Assembly (NCBI GenBank): GCA_003254925.1 | Contig: QANZ01002429.1 | Location: 238,516 to 302,515 of the forward strand | Source of the DNA: Chamaecrista fasciculata | Lineage: Eukaryota > Streptophyta > Magnoliopsida > Fabales > Fabaceae | DNA length: 64,000 nt | Direction of reading: 5' to 3' | Shown: positions 10,007 to 22,497 of the stretch, piece by piece | Layout of the letters: every line of letters begins with the position of its first letter | Numbering within the stretch: the stretch's first letter is position 1 | Position numbers and translations under genes: made by a program | Notes under the pieces: generated by a model | What the model saw: the letters and a program-made list of their open reading frames with translations, nothing else | Database searches by the model: none | What the model was told of the DNA's origin: nothing

Positions 10007-12350
10007 TTCTATACATTCCCTATATAATTGTGAAGATTCTAGCCCTTTCTGTTTCCAGTGGCCTGTGGTGATGATACAATTACAAGGGGCTCACGCCCAG
10101 AAGGCAGAACAAAACAAAGCAATTGGCAGATAGAACTACACCTTTAGCACCTCCTTCAACTGCTAACACAGCACTTATCAGGCAACACGACGTCATTAGT
10201 TGACTAAAGGAATCTACGTAGAAACTTCGTGACTAACAAATTGATAGTGACTTACAAATTTATTAAGCCTCCCGATGACTGAAAGGAAACAACCTCGTAA
10301 TTTCGTGAATAATATTAATTGGTAAAGGTGAACACAACCTAGGCAATACACATTATATTGTTGGTGGCCAATGAGTGGAGAGGCTTGAGCTCAGTTCATA
10401 ACGTCCACATGCCTATAGAAGACAAAATCAAGCCTGATGGGTGACATAGTTCCTCGTAAGTCAAAAACTTAAAGTAAGATAAGCCGGGTTAGTTATATTT
10501 AGAAGACGCCAAGTATTTGTTTATACAACCTTACTTCATAAAATACCAAACTTCCTTCATATACATTATCAATTTATCATACATATATATACATATAAAA
10601 TTTACTGATACACTCTTTGAAATTATTTTCAAAAATGCTAAGAACAAATAATGATTCAGAGCGCCCGCAGAGCTGAGAAAAGATTTTGTTACCCATACAT
10701 ACATAGATTCAGAGATGGGATTATAATACCATAATCATCCCTAACTATGGCTAGAACAAATAATATTACTATTGTCGAATGACAATTATATTATTTGAAA
10801 TATGGCATGAATGATGACCGTAAGGAGATTGATGCTAACTAAAGCGCTATTAGATTCATAAAACGACACAGCAGGCAGGTAGAAAACTTCAACTTTCATT
10901 ATTCGGGTTTTAGTGTAAGTTTGAGAAACTAAATTATAAGAATAACATTTTGACGACTCATGTTTGTGCTCCATAACTGAATAATCATCCTGATAATCCA
11001 ACCAAGCCCCCATCCAAGCAAGCTTAAATATAACCAGCCAGTCAAATTTCAACACCTATAGACCTACAAGGAAATGCAAGAGTGTTGTCATTTGCTACAC
11101 TTTGGGACCATATTTTGATCACAATCTAGCCATTCTACTGCATCAAGCAGTATTAACTCTTCTCATAGCATATGCTATTAATGTATTTAGAGCCGAAGAA
11201 AATTGGAAAGGGTACTAAAAATGTGACAAAAATTACATGCCTACTTGACAAGTGGTTAAGAGGAAATAGAGCAAATGCAGCCACCACCATTTGCAATATA
11301 ATACCGTGCTTGAGAGTTGAGACAAACATGGAGTGGAATACAATGTCAATAGTTTGAGCAAACTAATTTGGTTTATAATTCATGGCTAAGCTAGATGCTT
11401 TCTAAAGCTAATTACTGAAATTTTGAATATTGAAATGGGCCTACACTCCATTTCAAAAAGAACAAAAAAAATGGAACAAATAGTTCTTTACAATAGCCCA
11501 CAATCATATCTAGACCAGATATACGTTTGAAATGAGAGATTGCACTAAGTCTCAAATCTAGTTCTGGTAAACTACTCTTGATTTAATTTCGGTTATAATG
11601 GGCCAAAACTTAAAATAAACCATTAGCCCATCAAAATCTGGCAATAGAAGACACCCATCAAATGCAGTACTAGATGCTAAAATTGTCATTTATTTTATTA
11701 TGTGACAATATAATTGTTATCCCCCTCCCCCTTCTCTCTCTCAGATGCCAGTTTCAAACGGGGGACACAGTGGCCCAAAAAATCTCAAAGCCACCATCAA
11801 GCCACCGGAGAAACAGGCAATGTAATTATTATTTGGAGATTAAGGTTTGCAATTGGAAATTGCTTTAATTTAGGATTTAATTAAAATTTGAATAAAAACT
11901 TTTATCCTAGCATTTTATTAGCCCATACTGCAAAATCCTTGTTAGATTTCGAGACCTAAAATCACTATAATTAATTATGAATTTTGAGAATTTTGATCAT
12001 TCTCTTTTTATTTCTCTTCCTTCATCAAATTGGTATAAGAGCCAACCATCAATCTGCAACACCACCAATATGTTAATTGAGTAGCTAGGACTTCTAGCCC
12101 AACCCCACCTCTCCCTTAAGTTCAAACTACCACATCCCTTCAGACACAAACAGCAATACAAACCACGGACAAAACCACACATAAGAATACAGCTGAAAAA
12201 ATCAACAATTTTGACATCTTATGATAGGAAGAAGTAGTCACCAAATCAACAGGCAAGACTCAGAGACATTATCTTCTGATCTAACTATCAAAGGTCGTTC
12301 AAACTCAAACAATCAGCTAAGCCAGTATAATTTGATCATTTGTAGAAATA
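10007..12350. other. Intergenic, degraded repeats, no gene seen
   Basis: No coding exon recognised. At 12031-12043 TTGGTATAAGAGCC resembles the primer-binding site (TGGTATCAGAGCC) next to the 5' LTR of Ty1-copia elements, but I could not find paired LTRs or pol motifs. The stretch 12373-12600 may hold 3' non-coding exons of the minus-strand gene at 13 kb. Confidence 0.45.
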
Positions 12351-12997
12351 CACTCACAACTCAAAATATACACTAGAGAATAGAGAGTTCATCTGCCCAG
12401 CCAAAAACTTGGGGTGAAGGTGTACCTGTACACCTGATTTGTTGAACTTCTTGAGAATCTTCCAACATCTGCAGAAACCAAAAAAAAATGTAGGTTACAA
12501 ACAAGTCATAGGCTTCCCAAATGCATTCAAAAAGAGAAATTATATAGTTGCAGCAAGAAACCTGCCAACAACATGTACGTTTGACCTTTTTAGGCACAAT
12601 AAATCAAGGAATGGTGAGTATGAAATAATATTACTAGTATAATGCAGCATCAAACAAACAAACAAGCTGTTGAAAACATTTTTTCTACCAGTCACAGCTC
12701 ATACCAGTATAATGCAGGAGAATTAACCAACCGTAAATACAAACCAGGAAAGTCCCATACTCATCCAATAAATAAGCCAAAGAAAAGTGTATATGCACGA
12801 TATCCCTTGATCAGAGGCATCAGAAAATTTCTTGATTTCTTATATTATAAATCAATAAGCTCTTCCCCGAACCTTTTTCAACATGCAAAATTATGAACTT
12901 TGGCTAAGTCGGTAAATAAACGCATTGAAAATGATACCTCAGGTGACAATATTATGCGGTTGCAATTCCACGTTCAAAATAAGCTAAACATTTCTCA

Positions 12998-13639
12998 TCA
13001 CTTATCACTGCTCGGTTGATCACCTAGAATGCGTTGCACGAGATCATCAGAGCCCAGCAATTCACTTGCCCTGTAATTTGTCACCCCCAATTTATTACTG
13101 TAAGACAGACATGAAGATCCCATCTGACTCATTACCCATGAATTCCTTGCGGGCAATGATGCCCAAAATATCAACTTCACAGCATCCTTCGAAGTCAAGC
13201 CAGTTTCTTTGACAGCAATCCGCGCATCCCTGAAGGGATTTAAACACTTGTCTCTGGCAAACCCAATACATTTATCCTTCGCAATGGCAAAACAACTTTC
13301 CATTTCGCGCTCTTCGCACAGCTCTCGCTCCTTCAAATCGGTAGGTTTGGCTCCCATCAGAACCTTCCACCAAGGTGGCTTACACTTGCTGGAAGCGCTG
13401 ATAGCACACCCAATCCTCGCCCCCTCCTGACATTGCTGAATGATTTTGCGCTCGCAGGCTCTGTAAGACAAACTCCAAGCTTGAGAGTCTCTGAATGCAA
13501 GGACGTACGGGCCGGCTGATGGGTCGTCGGACGGGCCAGCCGGCAATGGCCCACGTAATAAGGGAATCGGCCGATCAAAACTTATTACAGTCGAAGAAGG
13601 AGAGTAATCGTCGAGATTGTCGGGTGCGGATGCATCCAT
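12998..13639 (-). CDS. Conserved plant protein of unknown function, 213 aa
   Basis: This is a single uninterrupted frame of 213 residues. I start it at the ATG at 13639 (MDASAPDNLDDYSPSS); the extra upstream codons begin with TTG, not ATG. GC content is higher than the surroundings and the composition looks genic. Visible features are a Pro/Gly/Ser-rich N-terminus (FDRPIPLLRGPLPAGPSDD), a central Cys-rich part with paired cysteines (YRACERKIIQQCQEGARIGC, ELCEEREMESC, KDKCIGFARDKC) and a Ser/Leu-rich tail. There is no signal peptide or membrane segment. The C-X-n-C pattern could suggest disulphides or a CHCH-like organelle protein, but this is inference. I do not recognise a named family. A donor-like GAG|GTATCA after the stop near 12935 and an acceptor TTTCTGCAG near 12470 hint at spliced 3' UTR exons. 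Confidence 0.75.
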   Translation of the reverse strand: MDASAPDNLDDYSPSSTVISFDRPIPLLRGPLPAGPSDDPSAGPYVLAFRDSQAWSLSYRACERKIIQQCQEGARIGCAISASSKCKPPWWKVLMGAKPTDLKERELCEEREMESCFAIAKDKCIGFARDKCLNPFRDARIAVKETGLTSKDAVKLIFWASLPARNSWVMSQMGSSCLSYSNKLGVTNYRASELLGSDDLVQRILGDQPSSDK

Positions 13640-13649
13640 CCCTAGCAAT

Positions 13650-14643
13650 AGAGGAATTTTAGGGTTAGGTTAAACTGATATGAACTCAATCAGAAAAAGA
13701 AAATATGGCAGAAAAATCCGCAAACCCACAAAGCAAGTATGAACTTTGAAGACGACGGAAGAAATCCCGGGTCTCACAAAATTCTAAAACGCGCCAAGTA
13801 ACGTTAACCTGGAAGCTGGAACGGTCTTCAATTCTTTATCAAATTCACTAGTATCATTTGATTCATTTTCTCTTTTATTCTAGTGCTTGGGTCTTTGATT
13901 TTATACATAAATATATAGATATATAGATATTAAATTTGGCCAAAAAATTACATAAATACTAAAAGAAATAAATTTAAAATTTCCTTGTTTTATATTGTAA
14001 ATCTTAAAAGTTTATCATACATTTTAAAGTTGGACATTTTAGGTATCATTAGTTTCAACATATAGTATACATAGAGAATAAAATCCAATGATGGCTCAAC
14101 CGCCTGAGCTCACAAGTTTCACGATATGGATTATATGCCTTTTTTTTAAAGGTCCAAATCCCATTATCTTTTCTTAAAATTCTACATTCATATATCATTT
14201 TTGGTTTGATTATTTGATATTTTGTTTTTATTATGTTGCAACTTGAACGTTGAAAATTTGCTAGATAATTTTAAGAGTTTTCACGAAATAATTGCAACGC
14301 GTGTGAATCATATACGATTTATCTGTCGCTCCTTTGGTTTTCTTCTTGTTGGGTCAAATGTTGAGTTCATTTGATTAATTAAATACATTAAGGTTGTTTA
14401 AAAAGGATCAGTCCGACCTGTGACGCGTAGTGGCTCATAAGCACTGGCGTTTTCAAAAAAGAAAAAGAGAAAAATAAGAAATAAAAGCATCAACTCAAAG
14501 TAAGTCACTTTGGATCACTTTGGAAAAAGTAAAATAAAATCGTAGTATGTTACAGAGAAAGAAAGAATTTACAGGATATGTTGTTGGCATGATTTTCATT
14601 AACCAACACAACTTTATTTTGTGCATGCACACTTAGATTGACA
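13650..14643. other. Intergenic between the unknown gene and the calmodulin-like gene
   Basis: It contains the 5' UTR and promoter of the unknown minus-strand gene on its left and the 3' UTR of the calmodulin-like gene on its right. AT-rich in the middle; no further gene seen. Confidence 0.6.
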
Positions 14644-15441
14644 TCAATTCAACATCATCATCCTTGCAAATTCTTCATAGCTGACTTGACCATCCCCATC
14701 CATATCTGCCTCTTTAATCATCAGTTCAGCCTCTTCATCCGTCAGCCTCTCTCCCAAATTCATCATTACCTGTCTCAACTATACATAGAAACATCAAATT
14801 TATATCTCATTACTCTATAATCTTTACTGATGACTAAACAGAAAACTTTGATCAAGAAAAATTATGGATCTTTCATCTATTTATGCAAATTAAATTGGTC
14901 AGCACAGCATTAGCATGTTTACCTCTGTGGCTGAAATGTATCCATCTTGATCTCTATCGAATACTTTGAAGGCTTCTTTTAGCTCCTCAGACAGATTTTC
15001 CTATAAGAATTGATGACAATAGTATTATCAATTCATCAGCCTCAACATTTCAAAGACTTGGAAGTTTCTTAGAATCATATATACGAGATTAATTACCTTC
15101 ATTTTTCTGTCCATAATACTCAAGAACTCGTCAAAATCTATTCTCCCATTCCCATCCATATCCACTTCAGTGATCATTTCTCGAATTTCTTCTTTAGAGG
15201 GATTTCCATCTAATGATTGAACAATGGTTGCCAGTTCATCCACAGTAATAAAGCCTAAGCATAAACGTCAGTTACAACAAATTAGAACCATGAAAAGCAA
15301 TCACAGGAAGCATGGGCAAAAGAATCTCATTTAGAAGAAATTAATTAAGGAGCAAAAGAAGACACCATCAGAGTCCTTGTCAATGAGGTTGAAGGCATCC
15401 CTGAATTCAGCAACCTGGTCTTCTGTGAGTGCATCTGCCAT
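14644..15441 (-). CDS. Calmodulin-like protein with four EF-hands (CML8/CML11-like), 148 aa
   Basis: Four exons on the minus strand: 15441-15366, 15254-15097, 15000-14923 and 14778-14644 (TGA). All introns are GT-AG and the spliced frame is open. The protein starts [17 protein letters not shown]. It has four canonical 12-residue calcium loops: [36 protein letters not shown] and [12 protein letters not shown], with acidic or oxygen-bearing ligands at positions 1, 3, 5 and 12. Length is that of calmodulin (149 aa), but the sequence departs from the near-invariant plant calmodulin ([17 protein letters not shown]), which points to the CML8/CML11 group. Family knowledge: it acts as a calcium sensor relaying signals to target proteins in cytosol and nucleus. 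No N-terminal Gly for myristoylation and no C-terminal CaaX box is present. Confidence 0.93.
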
Positions 15442-16780
15442 TGTTTGTTATAAAGTGCAGGAAACAAGGAGAAGAAAACAATGATTTGCTTGTTTGTGCG
15501 AGGAAGTGAAAATGAATGTAGTGTGTTGATTTCTTGAGCTTGCTTCTTTCGTTATTTAACGCAGAGGAAGGGCCAAAGAGAGTATGAGTGTGAAATTGTG
15601 ATTGTAATTGAAATAGTCAAGACACGCAGGAGGCAGAAATTCCAATTCAAAAAGCAGGAACTTTTCCAGAGGGCCTTAACCAATTAGCAATTGAACATGG
15701 AAGTTTTCAATTCCACTTTTTGTCTGGTCCCACCATTTATTCTCAAAAGTCAATGCAACAGTGACTCTATTGCCTCCATCTGCAATGTAACAACTTATCA
15801 TCACCTCCATCCGAAAAAAAAGAAAACAATTGAACATCACCTTCTGTTTTTCTTTTCCTTTATTTTTTTGGATGAGGAAATGTATTACTATCATATTATG
15901 TCTTTATGCAGCTTTGACTTTCAATTTTAGTTTCCGAGAAAAAATGCCATATGATGTAAGAATGATTTATGTTTTTTGAGTTGTGTGGGGTAGCTCAACT
16001 ACCAGACGGTCTAATGAATTCTTTTCTTGAGAAGAAAAACAAGAAAATGTCTTGGGAAGATAGATCAGGTAACACATTTTATGATGCCCGGAGGAACCTA
16101 ATATCTATTACTTGGTTTGAGTCCTTTATGATGTGAGACGAATAAATTTTTTTTTTTTTAAAAAAGGCACCGCAAATTCTGGATTCATGAAAAAGTACTA
16201 GAACTTTCTTTATAATCACACTCGGAATTCAGAAGGGTCAAATCTTGACTGTTCTACGTTCTAGCCTCCCTTGGCGCAAATTTATTAGTATACCATATAT
16301 ATATATATTTATATATTTGATTGAACGTCGTAGTTCAAATTCAGCATAAAAGAAATTGATACTTATATAATCTGCCACCGTTAAGGCAGTCAGAATCGGT
16401 CAAATGGATGCAATAGCTTTTCGCGCCCTCCACGTGATAGATGCCATACTGATGCTGATGTACAAAAAGAGCAATGGTGGCTCCTTTTCTGTGATTCTGA
16501 TAGTCAACAGTCAGCAGACACATCAGCTCTTCTTGGAATATTAAATACTGTAATACACAGATTTAAAAGCCAATACACAAAGTATCATTATGAACTCGCA
16601 CTCACAAAGTTTCATTGCCTGCAAAAGCATGCCACAAATTTGATCTAGGGCCCAAAGTGATCACAGGTTAAAATAACCATGCCACTTGTGATGTTTCTCA
16701 ATTGTAGATACAATCATTTTCGATTTGAAGAAAGTTTGAACAGGATACAGAAAGCATCACAATGTTCTCCAACTACAAAC
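15442..16780. other. Intergenic between the calmodulin-like gene and VTE3
   Basis: The left part (15442-15650) is the 5' UTR and core promoter of the calmodulin-like gene; the right part holds the VTE3 3' UTR. A (TA)n run lies near 16295-16320. No coding exon seen. Confidence 0.6.
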
Positions 16781-18906
16781 TCAGATTGGTTGTCCTTTGG
16801 GAACAATTTGATCTTTGAGCCACATGTATATAGGAACCAACACATACCAAGTAGCTGCCATTGCACCCAAAACGAAGCGCAACAAGAAAACAAAAGGATT
16901 TACAGCCTTTTCAACATCTTCTTCCTTTGGACCAAGCTGCATCAAATTATAAAAAACAAAAAATCTGTCTTATATACAATACATAGAAGGGAAAAACTTG
17001 CAATGACGTATAATATGAGATCGTCAGGCAAGTGAGGTGGGGAATAAAGGAAAAAGAATAAAAAGAGATGTAAGACTTTATAGCAAATAACAACCTCAAG
17101 AATCAAGAGATAAAGAAAGCCAAGAATTGTAGTGTATTGTGGAAAATCTAGAATCAAAACCAGAGGACTCATAAGATTCATTCAAACAACTCAAATAACC
17201 TTGAATCCAGGAGATCTAGTGTGAATGCCTGCTAAACACCGAATAGTTCGTATAAAAGAAACCTGTTTCGCAATACAAAACTTCAATCCATTGCATCAAT
17301 CAAAGCCCTTGTATGTTGAGAAGAGACTGGAATATGACCTAACCATGCACGTACAATAAAAATAATCTCATCGTTGCACGATACAAAGCACGTATTAGTC
17401 TTACCTCTTTTTGGGTTCATCACTTCATCGACACTTCTAAGCAGTCTACTTTTTGTATACCATCAAACAACTGTAAAGCTGCCTCTTTAAGCACAAAAGT
17501 CTGCTTGATGTTGTAAGGGCTTAAATTACTATTTGTAACTATCAGTATCAGAGTTACTGCCAACTGTTAACCCTTCTTTGCTTATGGGCAATGAAAGAGA
17601 AAACTGGTAGCATGCATTTTTACACAGAAACAATAAAAGACACATGCCAAAGAGGAGGGACAAGGACAGATACAAACTAACTTTGTTTCTGGGTAACTTT
17701 TTTTCATTAAAATTGCTTCTATGTAACAGCAAGTAGCACCCAAACATAATACAAGGGTACACAGCAACCAAAATAAGGTTTGCGATGCTAATGTGACAAA
17801 TACCTGCAAAGGAGAATCTCCAGATGCAGGTTTCACTCCAGTCACAGAACAGCCCATGATCAAGCCATGCCGACGAACCCCACGGTACCATTTTGGTCCA
17901 ATCCTTTTTAGTTGGACATCCTTAAATCCTGCCTTCTCAAACCACTCAATGTACTCTTCCTCTTTAGGGAAAAGCATCCAAACATCTGCAAAGAAGCGTG
18001 ACAACCAAAATGTTGGGTAGACTGGACCAATAAGACATGCTTTGCCTCCTAGTTTCAAAACTCTGTATGCTTCCTTGATGCCACGCTGTGGATCAGGCCA
18101 GTATTCGATACTAATAAATGAAAACATATAAACTTTAAGGCAATCTGCTATTTTCTAATTTTTAAAGCCAAATGTTACGAATCATAATTATCCCTGAAGA
18201 AACTGAAGGCCTGAATGAGAGAATTGCACCTCAAGCATACTACTGCAAACTAATAATTACACCTTCACCATTTGGTAAGGACAAATGCAACAATATACCC
18301 TAACAAAAACAATAAGTGAACTGAAGATACAGATAAGATTAATTGAAAAGGTTGGAGTTTATACCTTCCAGCGGATACATATCTATCTGCATAATCAGTA
18401 GGAAAAGGAAGATCTTCAGCATCGCCTTCAATTATTTTGCATTCTTTCAATGGATTCTTTTGCTTGGCTTTAGCAAGCTGATGAGGTGATTGATCGAGAA
18501 TGGTAACATTCTTTGCATCCACATGCTTTGCTATACCCAATGTGGTAAAACCCGTACCACCACCAACATCAACCACTATCATATTTGGATCACTGAGGTC
18601 GGCGGGTTCAAGTGCTTCATCCCTCATGTCCTCAGTCCAGTGGCCAGGGTTTATGACATGGTCATACACAATTGAGAGAAACCTGTAGAACCAAAATGCC
18701 TCTTTCTTGTGCTGAATAAACCTTGGCTGCGAGGTTGGCCTCGAAGCGGATCTACTACATTTCGGCCCTATGTTCCTACGATTGGAAATTCTAGTGCTAG
18801 CAATCAAACTCACTTTAGGGAAGAACTTCCCGTGATATATCACATTAGGGGTTCTGCTACCTAAGAAAGTGAGATTTTCAGCTCCAGTGAGCATCACTGG
18901 AGCCAT
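16781..18906 (-). CDS. VTE3: MPBQ/MSBQ methyltransferase, chloroplast inner envelope (VTE3/APG1), 334 aa
   Basis: Three exons: 18906-18365, 18110-17804 and 16936-16781, with GT-AG introns. The spliced protein has 334 residues, near the usual 338. It methylates 2-methyl-6-phytyl-benzoquinol and the solanesyl analogue with S-adenosylmethionine, in the tocopherol and plastoquinone-9 pathways of the chloroplast envelope. Residues 1 to about 55 form a Ser/Arg-rich transit peptide. SAM motif I is VDVGGGTGF (112-120), followed by the conserved DADRYVSAGSIEYWPDP-type region (here YADRYVSAG | SIEYWPDPQ across intron 1). A C-terminal membrane anchor lies at about 298-323, ending KDQIVPKGQPI. I start at MAPVML (18906); an in-frame upstream ATG would add the hydrophobic MFWFLFFL, unlike a transit peptide. 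It is divergent from the G-gamma gene, as in Arabidopsis (At3g63410/At3g63420 from memory). Confidence 0.96.
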
Positions 18907-20300
18907 GAGGAAAAAAAGAAACCAAAACAAACGAATTTAACCTAATATTGCAGGTATGATGAGCAAGGACGTCAAGTTATATTTGTATAAACCAAAAAAG
19001 GAAAAACCTTGCAGAAACGTTAAAGACTTAACTATCAGTTGAGTCGGAGTCCTTTTTTTTTGGGGGGCGCTAACAAATGGGGGTTTTTTTTTTTTGAGGC
19101 AAAATGCAGCAAATATTTTTGGCCAACAAAAATACAGCCAAATTAAATGAATGCATCCCCTCACCAAAAAAAAAAAAGATACATCAATCAACCNNNNNNA
19201 CCCAAAAAAAAAAAAGATACATCAATCAACCCAATTGAACTAGACAGCCCAGATGATTCCAGATTGGGAGAGTCCGGATTCAACTTTTATTAATTATTAT
19301 TAATTAATGTAGAATGTTAGGATTAAACAGGGTCCATCTTGAAAGGTGACTTGTAAACAACATGATGTTCAATAAACGGAAAGAGACGGGAGTGACGACT
19401 AGTGAAGTGAAGTGAAGTGAGTGAAATCAGAAATGCAATACTTTCCTCTCCACAAAATTTCTTTTCAACTTATTTTAAAACCTGCATTTTTTTATAATAA
19501 AAAAATAGTTTATGTAAAAAAACAAAAGCTTAATCAAATCGAATACTCTGTTAATATTTCATTCAATTTTAAAGATAAATGAATGAATGGTCTCAATCAA
19601 ATACTCTATTTATTAACTACTCTCAAAGTCTCAATCTCAAGGCAAACCAAACGGTGCCCTCACGCAGCCGCTAGTATCATTAGGAAATCCTTGTGTTGGA
19701 TTTGTTTTCCAATTATTATTTACGGAAAATAATTTGCGATAAATTAATAAATTATGTAGCCAATCTTAGATGACACAAATGTGTAGTTTAATAAATTTGT
19801 ATTTAAATTGCCCATGGAATATAAAAAGTTCTTTTTTAATACAAAAAAGAAAAAAAAAACACGTTCCCCTTTGCTACAGATAAATTCACATTCTTCCACT
19901 GATAGTCATGAAAACCAGACCATATATTCATTCATTTTTGCATAATTTCATGAAAACAATAGAAATAGCAATAAATAAAAGAGAGCGTAGAGACGTAAAA
20001 ACTGAAAAATAAAAATTAATAATAAGTAAAGGCTCGCACATTTTCATAGAAAGAAAATAGGCTTTCGAAGAATAGAAATTAGAAAGAAAGAAAAGTTAGC
20101 AGTAGTAAAGAAAAAGAAGCTTTTGGTTTTGCTTTGCCCTCGCGGAGGAAAAATTGTGGCAGATGTTAAACTTGTACGGATTCTGCGTTCAGTGCTAAAC
20201 CAAACCTTTACCTTTGTGTTTAATCTCAGATCTATTGGCCAAGAAGGAGGCACATGTTTCTGGATGAGCCTACTTGGACGAGCTTGTTGCAGTACCAGTG
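18907..20300. promoter_or_regulatory. Shared divergent promoter region of VTE3 and the G-gamma gene, with small gap
   Basis: The 1.4 kb lies between two divergent starts and so must contain both 5' UTRs and promoters. It holds poly-A/T runs, and a 6-N gap at 19194-19199 flanked on both sides by the same poly-A-GATACATCAATCAACC string, which looks like two contig ends that were not merged. Individual promoter elements could not be assigned. Confidence 0.55.
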
Positions 20301-22497
20301 ATGGCGTCTGAAACGGCGTCGTCTACTACCCCCGATGAAGAAGCCCTTGCTTCAATACCCACTGCTTCTGCATCTGATAAAAGAAGTAAGCATCGGATTC
20401 TTGCGGAAGTGAAGCGCCTCGAGCAAGACACCAAGTTTCTTGAGGTTATTAACCTTTCTTCTTCTTTCACTTCTCTTCTCATTCCCTAATTTTAACCTAC
20501 TTTATAGTTTAGATTGCTTGCATTTATGAGCCTGTTTGTGTTGCGAAACTTGTGTAGTGTGAACAAAGTATTATGTCTCAGTACTGCTACTTGCTTAATT
20601 TGGTAATTTTGCTTATACTTGTGCTGAAAAGTGAAAACCCCTGTGTTTATAGTTCACTGGGATAGCGTTTAGGTGGGGATAACACTTAAAACTAAAACTT
20701 CAGCAAGCAAGTTACTCGGAATGAAGAAGACAGTGTGTTAGAGTTTCTAGAATTGATTTCTGAATGAAGTTTGATTTTCAGCAATTATCGACTAAAATTG
20801 CACTTACATTGTACTTGGGATGCATACAGATGTTAAATTTGCTAGGATTTGAATGGATATAAATTGTTGAACAGAATTTACTGGTTATTAGCGTGTAAGA
20901 TTGTTGAACTGAATTTTCTAATGGATAGAGGTTTAGCAAAATACGCTTTTCCTCAAGAATTTCGTCTTCCTCTTTTTCTCAAGATTACAAAAAAGGACTT
21001 ATCAAACATGGACCTGGGTTTGGATGATGCACAGACATAGAATTTTATTTTTTTTTTCTAATAAATTTCTACGTTTAGAATTGAACACATAGATATACAT
21101 AACAGGTGAACAGGTTTAAAGTTGAAACAAACAGACAACTAACCCAGTGTCCTGCATGTCGTCTGCATCACCCTCAAATAACTAAACAAGGTTATAGGCA
21201 CCTAATTTGTCAGTTGTCACAAATCACTCCTAGTATGTTTTGAATTTTTACATTATCAGTGTCATCAGCATGACAGGGCTCGTTGAAATCTTATTAAGAT
21301 ACTTTTTCAGATGGCAAGGAATTCTTCTTCTAGTTCCTTATTTAATATTTCATATTCTTGACAATGTATTGTGGAGAACTTTCAATATTTGATACCTCCT
21401 GGCAGTCTGGTTATTCAAACGTAAAATGGCCAGTCTCATTATTTTTACCATATTACAGAGGAAAAGTGAATGATTATTCACGTTTGGATCCTCTGAAACA
21501 GTGACAATATATTTAATATAATAGGAAATACTATGGGTGAAGACCTTATCAAACAAATGTCACAATTAGTTGTCTCAGATCTTTTCTGTAGTACCCCTTT
21601 TTTCTCCTACTTGGCTTGATGTATATTGATGATATGAAGACGTAATTTCCCTTTTTGAAGATATCTTCACAAAATGTTTATTGCTACTTACGTTTGTAAA
21701 AGTATAAACCAGCACATGCTTTGCTTTCTGAAGTGTTCCGAATTTGAAGCATAATGCGTGTATCTTCTCACGTTTTGCCCATCTTTATATGGAACTATAG
21801 AAGTTGATAATGGGTTATACTGTTGCACTTTGCCTAATGGCAAGACATTTTACTAGGTTGATTTTATTTATTATTAAAAAAGGTATGAGTCTATACTTTA
21901 CTACTGCAAAAAGCCATTTCCCTCTCCTTTGTCATTTTCTGCATTGGGCAATCCTAATATGTTGCGATTTTTTCTTCTTGAACTCTATCCAGGAAGAACT
22001 GGAAGAACTTGAAAAAACAGAAAATGTGTCAACCATATGCAAGGAGTAAGTGGTGAACAGACTCTCTCTGGAATGTAAGGAAAAATAAGAAAAATCTGGG
22101 AATCGTTCTTCGTAGGATTTAGAGTTGTCTAATTTTCAACATCTGAAAAAAATAGAAAAAGAAAAAAATCCATGTTGGCTTTGCACGTTTAAGTTGTAAA
22201 TCTGAGTTTCTAGATTGATGTACCATTTCAACATGTAGGCTGAACACACCGATAGAATTACAAGATTCCTCTTGACATTTTGCAGGTTGCTGCAAAACAT
22301 GGAAAGTAGGCCTGATCCACTACTCCCAGAGTAACTTCTATAACCTGCATCCTCACTTCGCAGTCTATCCTTCTTGTTACAATGCATAATCATCAATTTT
22401 CTCTAAAAACAGAATACATGGACCTGTGAACCTGTTGTGGGATCGATGGTTTGAAGGGCCTCAAGATCCTCAAGCTTGTAGATGTTGGATACTTTGA
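20301..22497 (+). CDS. Heterotrimeric G-protein gamma subunit, plant type A (AGG1/AGG2-like), 108 aa
   Basis: Four exons: 20301-20444, 21993-22045, 22286-22330 and 22413-22497, giving 108 residues with an open frame. The start is the ATG of MASETASS; an upstream in-frame TTG is not used. The domain order is typical: an acidic/Ser-rich N-terminus, a coiled coil for G-beta binding at about 31-60 (HRILAEVKRLEQDTKFLE then EELEELEK), the DPLLPE motif (76-81), the GPVNLLWDRWFEGPQ segment, and a C-terminal CaaX box CWIL (105-108) with an extra Cys at 103. Family knowledge: Leu at the last position favours geranylgeranylation and the upstream Cys can be palmitoylated, anchoring the beta-gamma dimer at the plasma membrane. 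The first donor (GAG|GTTATT) is weak. Location next to VTE3 supports orthology to AGG1. Confidence 0.94.

Noticed and set aside
15676-17181. Several 60-118-codon frames around the VTE3 3' end
   Set aside because: They overlap VTE3 exon 3 in other frames or lie in AT-rich intergenic DNA without splice or family support.
18907-18930. Upstream in-frame ATG extending VTE3 with MFWFLFFL
   Set aside because: A hydrophobic N-terminus does not fit a chloroplast transit peptide; the MAPVML start does.
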